Part shown: in pieces, positions 60,106 through 64,000 of the stretch
How positions within the stretch are numbered: position 1 is the stretch's first letter
Layout of the letters: each line of letters starts with the position of its first letter
Origin: Silene conica
Taxonomy: Eukaryota; Streptophyta; Magnoliopsida; Caryophyllales; Caryophyllaceae
NCBI GenBank assembly: GCA_029255685.2
Contig: CM055316.2
Coordinates: forward strand, 76,072,861-76,136,860
Reading direction: 5' to 3'
Length of the DNA: 64,000 nucleotides
The notes under the pieces: model-generated
What the model was told of the DNA's origin: nothing
Seen by the model: only the letters and a program-made list of their open reading frames with translations
Databases searched by the model: none
Position numbers and translations under genes: made by a program

Positions 60106-63092
60106 TTATTGTTCTTTTTTCGGTGCCTTTGACCTTGTTGGATTAGGAGGTTTGACCAAGGAACCGAAGAGGAGGACAATGATGGGAATAATGGTGCCAA
60201 CATAATACACACTCCCATATGCCGTCAAGGTTTCATGCAGGCTTAATACCTACAACACCAAAATGAGGACCCCGAGTGAATTCAATTGCATGGTACTCGA
60301 AGAAATTAGCATCTTTGGCATTTTCAAACTAGTTTCCGAGAAGTCTAGAACAAACAGTAGTGACTTGATTATCGATTTATCGATTCATTTTTGGGTGAAA
60401 AAAAAAACAAAATTTAAAGAGACTGACCATGAAACCAACAGCTGAATAATTCAGAACCAATAGTGTATATGCAAAGTTTGCAAAGGTCAGCGTCGTCTTA
60501 AGAGCGTTTGCAGAGACACCTTGCTGCCATCTGTAGATCACTGTAAAGAAAAATAAACAATATCTATGTTACAGAAATGTGAAGAAAATATGATGAATAG
60601 CATTGGGTATAACTGTCAAGAAATGACAGGAAGTACCTCTTGAGCCGGCAATCATTAGGGCTGACTGTACAAAGAAAAATATGTAACCAGGGTACACTCC
60701 CTGCAATGTCAGGTAATTACAGAAGGCTTTCAGTCAGAGAAAGAGAAGGAAAAATACAGATTGTAAGATATTACGGGTATTTATTTTCAAATTCACGCGA
60801 AACCAACAATTTCAATATTCCTCGAATTTCAAGAGGTAATTGAGGCCCTATTTAGCGGATTAATTTTAGCATAAGCAGATTGCATTGGCGGATTGGGTAT
60901 AACAGATTTTAATAGAAGATTTGACTAGCATATTATAATTAGCAGAATTAATTTGAGTGTTTGGTTATTGACAGATTAGGATTAGTAGATTGTTAATTTT
61001 CTTTATAAAATGAAACAAACTTTCCTACTTTACAATATGCTAACCAATATGCTGGGGTAAGCAGCATATTGACCCCAAATATGTTGTTTTAATATGCTAT
61101 TTACCAAACACGAAAATTAGCATATTGACCGGTCAAACATGCTAAAACCCTTCAATATGCTAAAAATTGGTCAATATGTTGTTTACCAAACAGGGCCTCG
61201 TCAAAGGAAAAAAAAATGTCCTACTAAACTACTTAAATTTTAATATGGTGAATTAGCAGTGGTTGTCGTGATTTTCACTAGTCGGAAGGATACTATTTTT
61301 CAGTGTTTTCAAGGTAGGGAGTAAGGGTTAAAAGAAAACAAGGATAATGACAATCAGACCAGAATATACTGTAGTTGCAAGGTTTGTTGTGCCTATAAAT
61401 TTAAGTCATGAATCATATTCACACAACAGACTTCCGAGTCCCGGCTTCCCAAACATAAAAGAGAAAAGCAAACACTTTAACAGCAGTTTTATAATCAGGC
61501 AAATCATTGAAGAAATTAGTTCCAAAGAGACAACTTACATGCCAAATAGCGCTGACAGTTTGTGTTGCGAGTAGCTGAAAGAAACCAGCCTTCTTACCCT
61601 TTTGGACAAGTCTCTCATACACATCTGTGGAAACATATATTGTTGAAAAATAAGCGTAACTGAAATAGTGAAATGCCAAATATTGTAATACACAAAAACT
61701 GATATGAGACGGTCTTACTTATGCGACCAACATGTTAAAGACTTGTATTAGTTTCACGTGTCAGACCATCTCATACAAGACTCGCAACTGATGTACAAAT
61801 ACTACACACACATCATAACTCAAAACTGTACAAAAATAAAACTCGTTCTTTTAAGCATAAGGTTCATGCTTTACTTTTTACACAGCCTCACAATAAGGTT
61901 TACAATTTGCTTTATTCCTTTTCATTAATTTTGCAGTTTTCTCCTAACAAAACATGATATTTACCGTATAAATGCATAAATGTCACTCATTTAGTCATTT
62001 GTGTCCACTTGCATACCTCACATCAACGTTTACAAGAAATATCTCAATTTACTCTTCTTCCATTTAATTTGTGCACACTTACATACCTTCTATTTTTCGT
62101 GTATAAAGCTTACTTAAAGAGTTAAAGACACAGAGACTAAGAGACTAATAAATCTCATATCGTTTACCCAGCCGTAGCCACACTGAAACGGTCTAACGAA
62201 GAACAAAAGGTGAAAGGCATGAAACTCACAGTGACGAAGCCATGTGCTAACTTGTATGTTCCAGTCAAGTGGAATCCGAACGGCACTTTTTGCCAGCTCA
62301 ACTCCAAGGATATCAACATTTTTGGCACGATCCCATTTGGCTTTCGGTGGGGAACTATCTGTCCATCCACTAAACCCAAACCCAGAAATAATAATGGAAG
62401 CTTCTGAAATAGACCAGATGAAATAATACTTCCATCGAGCTGTAAATCCGCACATGTACTGGTAACCCAGCTTTTTCCAAAAACCCCATTCCCCGTACGA
62501 GGGGTTAGTAAAAGTAGATAAGGGAAAATGTGGCACAAGATACAAATACAAGCCCATGCATATAGCCGCTTGAAAAAGAGCCCGACCAACACCACCCCAA
62601 GGTGATGGTTGTTTCAATGTTGGGCTCCACAGCTGCAAACATCAAACCAAAAAAACACAAGAAACTTATATAAGACTATCTTACATGTGAAACCACATCA
62701 TTAACCTTAAAATTAAATGCTACTTATATGTAAGGTCTTGTATTGGTCTCGCGTGTGAGACGTCTGCTAAAGGAATCATGTCATAAAATCAATTTCCAGG
62801 TATAGATTTGCAAAACTGTTTATCCTAACAACAAGAATAAGATAATGAACAAGAGTGTTTTATGAACAGACCCCTTTCCCCTCGGTCCAATCAAGATAAT
62901 CCTTCATTTCGTAGACAGGCCCAGCAAAGTGGCTTCCACAGCAAAGGCAATAACCAACATATTCGATCAAGGATGGCATTTTCAACAACCGGTTCTTTTT
63001 CTGTGCTTCACGCAAGTCTTCATCTTTCAGAAGTCCATCTTGATAATTAATTGCACAGGAGATGACTTTGAGTGTCAAGACCATCAAAGCAC
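60106..63092 (-). CDS. LPCAT1: MBOAT lysophospholipid acyltransferase (LPCAT type), 3' part
   Basis: Six minus-strand exons with matching phases: 63092-62872, 62632-62230, 61624-61539, 60700-60637, 60540-60428, 60249-60106; earlier exons lie right of 64000. It transfers an acyl group from acyl-CoA to lysophospholipids in the ER (Lands cycle). The sequence follows plant LPCAT1/2 closely: REAQKKNRLLKMPSLIEYVG, CGSHFAGPVYEMKDYLDWTE, FTARWKYYFIWSISEASIII, DRAKNVDILGVELAKSAV. The MBOAT catalytic Asn is expected in WNIQVSTWLRH and the His in TQTVSAIWHGVYPGY. The tail ends KAPKKEQ, a KKXX-like ER retrieval signal. Intron 60701-61538 contains a hAT-like MITE. LPCAT1 versus LPCAT2 cannot be decided here. 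Confidence 0.93.
60842..61199. mobile_element. hAT-like MITE (GCATATT family, copy C) in an LPCAT intron
   Basis: Ends GAGGCCCTATTTAG (left) and CCAAACAGGGCCTC (right) are inverted copies. The interior has AAGCAGCATATTGACC, AATATGCTATTTACC and TTCAATATGCTAAAAATTGG. About 358 bp. I could not find a convincing 8-bp duplication, so the exact ends may be off by a few bases. Confidence 0.8.
61703..61776. repeat. Short inverted-repeat MITE remnant in an LPCAT intron
   Basis: ATGAGACGGTCTTAC at the left and GTCAGACCATCTCAT at the right are imperfect inverse copies about 40 bases apart, the core of a common small plant MITE (TGAGACGGTCT words). A similar word (TCTCGCGTGTGAGACGTCT) is at 62748. Confidence 0.5.
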
Positions 63093-64000
63093 CTGAAGAA
63101 ATGAGTAGGGTTCAAATATAAAGACTACTACCAATAATTGGGGTACTGGATTTTTAGAATTGGGTTTTACTGTAATTATAGGTAAACAAATGAGCGGGAC
63201 GGAGGGAGTATTTTCTAACGTAGATGTGATACGCTCTGGAGGTCTTGAAATATTTTTCAGGTTAAATTACAAATCAAAGATAGACGGCTGCATGGAACGC
63301 CTCACATAAGTTAAAAAACTCAAGCGATGGACGCTGCGATACCATGCTGTAACAGACAATTCCTAGGGAATCTAAGGTAAGGGGTGATGGGAGGAAAACA
63401 GGTACCTCAATACACAATGAGTACAGGCATAGCACCCATAGGCCATAGCATAGCTTGAATTTGTAACTCGTAACAATGGTGCAGCTGAAAATATATCTCT
63501 ATTCTACTGGCCTGTTCATATCAGCTAGTTGATAATAGTGTAAATCTTATTCTTACGATAAGATCATCTATGTCAGTATCCCCCTTAGACTAGATTAGAA
63601 CGGTCACTTACTGTGAGGTATTCCCTAGTCAACTAAGGGCCTATACTTTAAGAAATTTGTCGGCAAGTTCAAGACTAGTCCAGCGTACGAAATTAAGAAA
63701 CCACATAAATCTACAAAGGTATAAAAAAGTTTAGTTCACTGAAACAAAGTTGAATAGAACAGAGTTTAAGCCATCCAAACAGCAATCTGAACACACTAGT
63801 GACAAACTCGAGAATATTGAGGCTAACAGTTTCAAACTCAAACCATAAGTACCACCACTCGGTGACTTCACCAGCTTTAACGACAAAGTTCGGAAGCAAT
63901 GTCCACTAGTATGTATCATGATAATAAATTTATTACAAGTAATACCTTCCAATATCGCACTAGTGCTCCTCCATTAAAGGATCAAGACACTATAAACGCT
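63093..64000 (-). other. LPCAT intron continuing beyond the window
   Basis: The exon at 63092 begins with an acceptor, and no upstream LPCAT exon (the expected stretch before GALMVLTLK) was found in this 0.9 kb. It holds only unrecognised AT-rich DNA and a GCGGGACGGAGGGAGTA fragment (63193) that resembles a MITE end. Confidence 0.6.

Overview
This is plant nuclear DNA. It is AT-rich and intron-rich, with canonical GT..AG introns, plastid-targeted proteins and many plant-type transposons. Frequent TACGGAGTA / ACTCCGTAT words remind me of Caryophyllales genomes, but that is an impression and not a demonstration. About 15 kb is genic; most of the rest is transposable-element sequence, remnants, or sequence in which I recognise nothing.

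Five host genes are recognisable. (1) 225-1828 (+): the 3' part of an SR splicing factor of the RS40/RS41 type; its 5' exons lie left of the window. (2) 28382-30025 (+): an intronless MATE/DTX transporter of the DTX48-DTX51 clade. (3) 51185-54908 (+): nine-exon CRR1, a DapB-like stromal factor for assembly of the chloroplast NDH complex (297 aa modelled). (4) 56140-58933 (-): six-exon CCB2, a haem-attachment factor for cytochrome b6 (302 aa modelled). (5) 60106-63092 (-): the 3' six exons of an MBOAT lysophospholipid acyltransferase (LPCAT type), whose 5' exons lie right of the window. From memory, Arabidopsis has RS41 (At5g52040), DTX50 (At5g52050), CRR1 (At5g52100) and CCB2 (At5g52110) in the same order, so this looks like a conserved block stretched by transposons. 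It would make the MATE gene the DTX50 position orthologue.

Mobile DNA by region. 3.8-4.1 kb: a short LINE 3' fragment with target-site duplication (TSD). 5.6-6.9 kb: two abutting Helitrons. 8.3-9.0 kb: an inverted-repeat element with an 8-bp TSD. 10.04-15.93 kb: a full-length LINE (minus strand) with a 16-bp TSD and poly(A) tail; ORF1 and the main ORF2 are open, and the RNase H is one frame off. 21.9-22.2, 18.3-18.7 and 60.8-61.2 kb: three members of one hAT-like MITE family. 23.2-25.9 kb: an LTR-like repeat interrupted by a hAT-type element and then by a 5'-truncated LINE. 31.2 kb: an uninterrupted relative of that host repeat. 38.07-43.21 kb: a nearly intact Ty1/copia retrotransposon (minus strand) with 246-bp LTRs differing at one base, 5-bp TSD, PBS and PPT. 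45.0-45.4 kb: a MULE-type MITE. 46.95-48.43 kb: a Helitron. 49.3 kb: a Stowaway-like MITE. 59.6 kb: a tRNA-derived SINE.

The most striking single feature is an uninterrupted (TAA)n array at 33071-37135, 4,065 bp or 1,355 units. Two much shorter arrays of the same motif lie at 31.85 kb and 37.23 kb. I found no CRISPR, rRNA or genuine tRNA gene.
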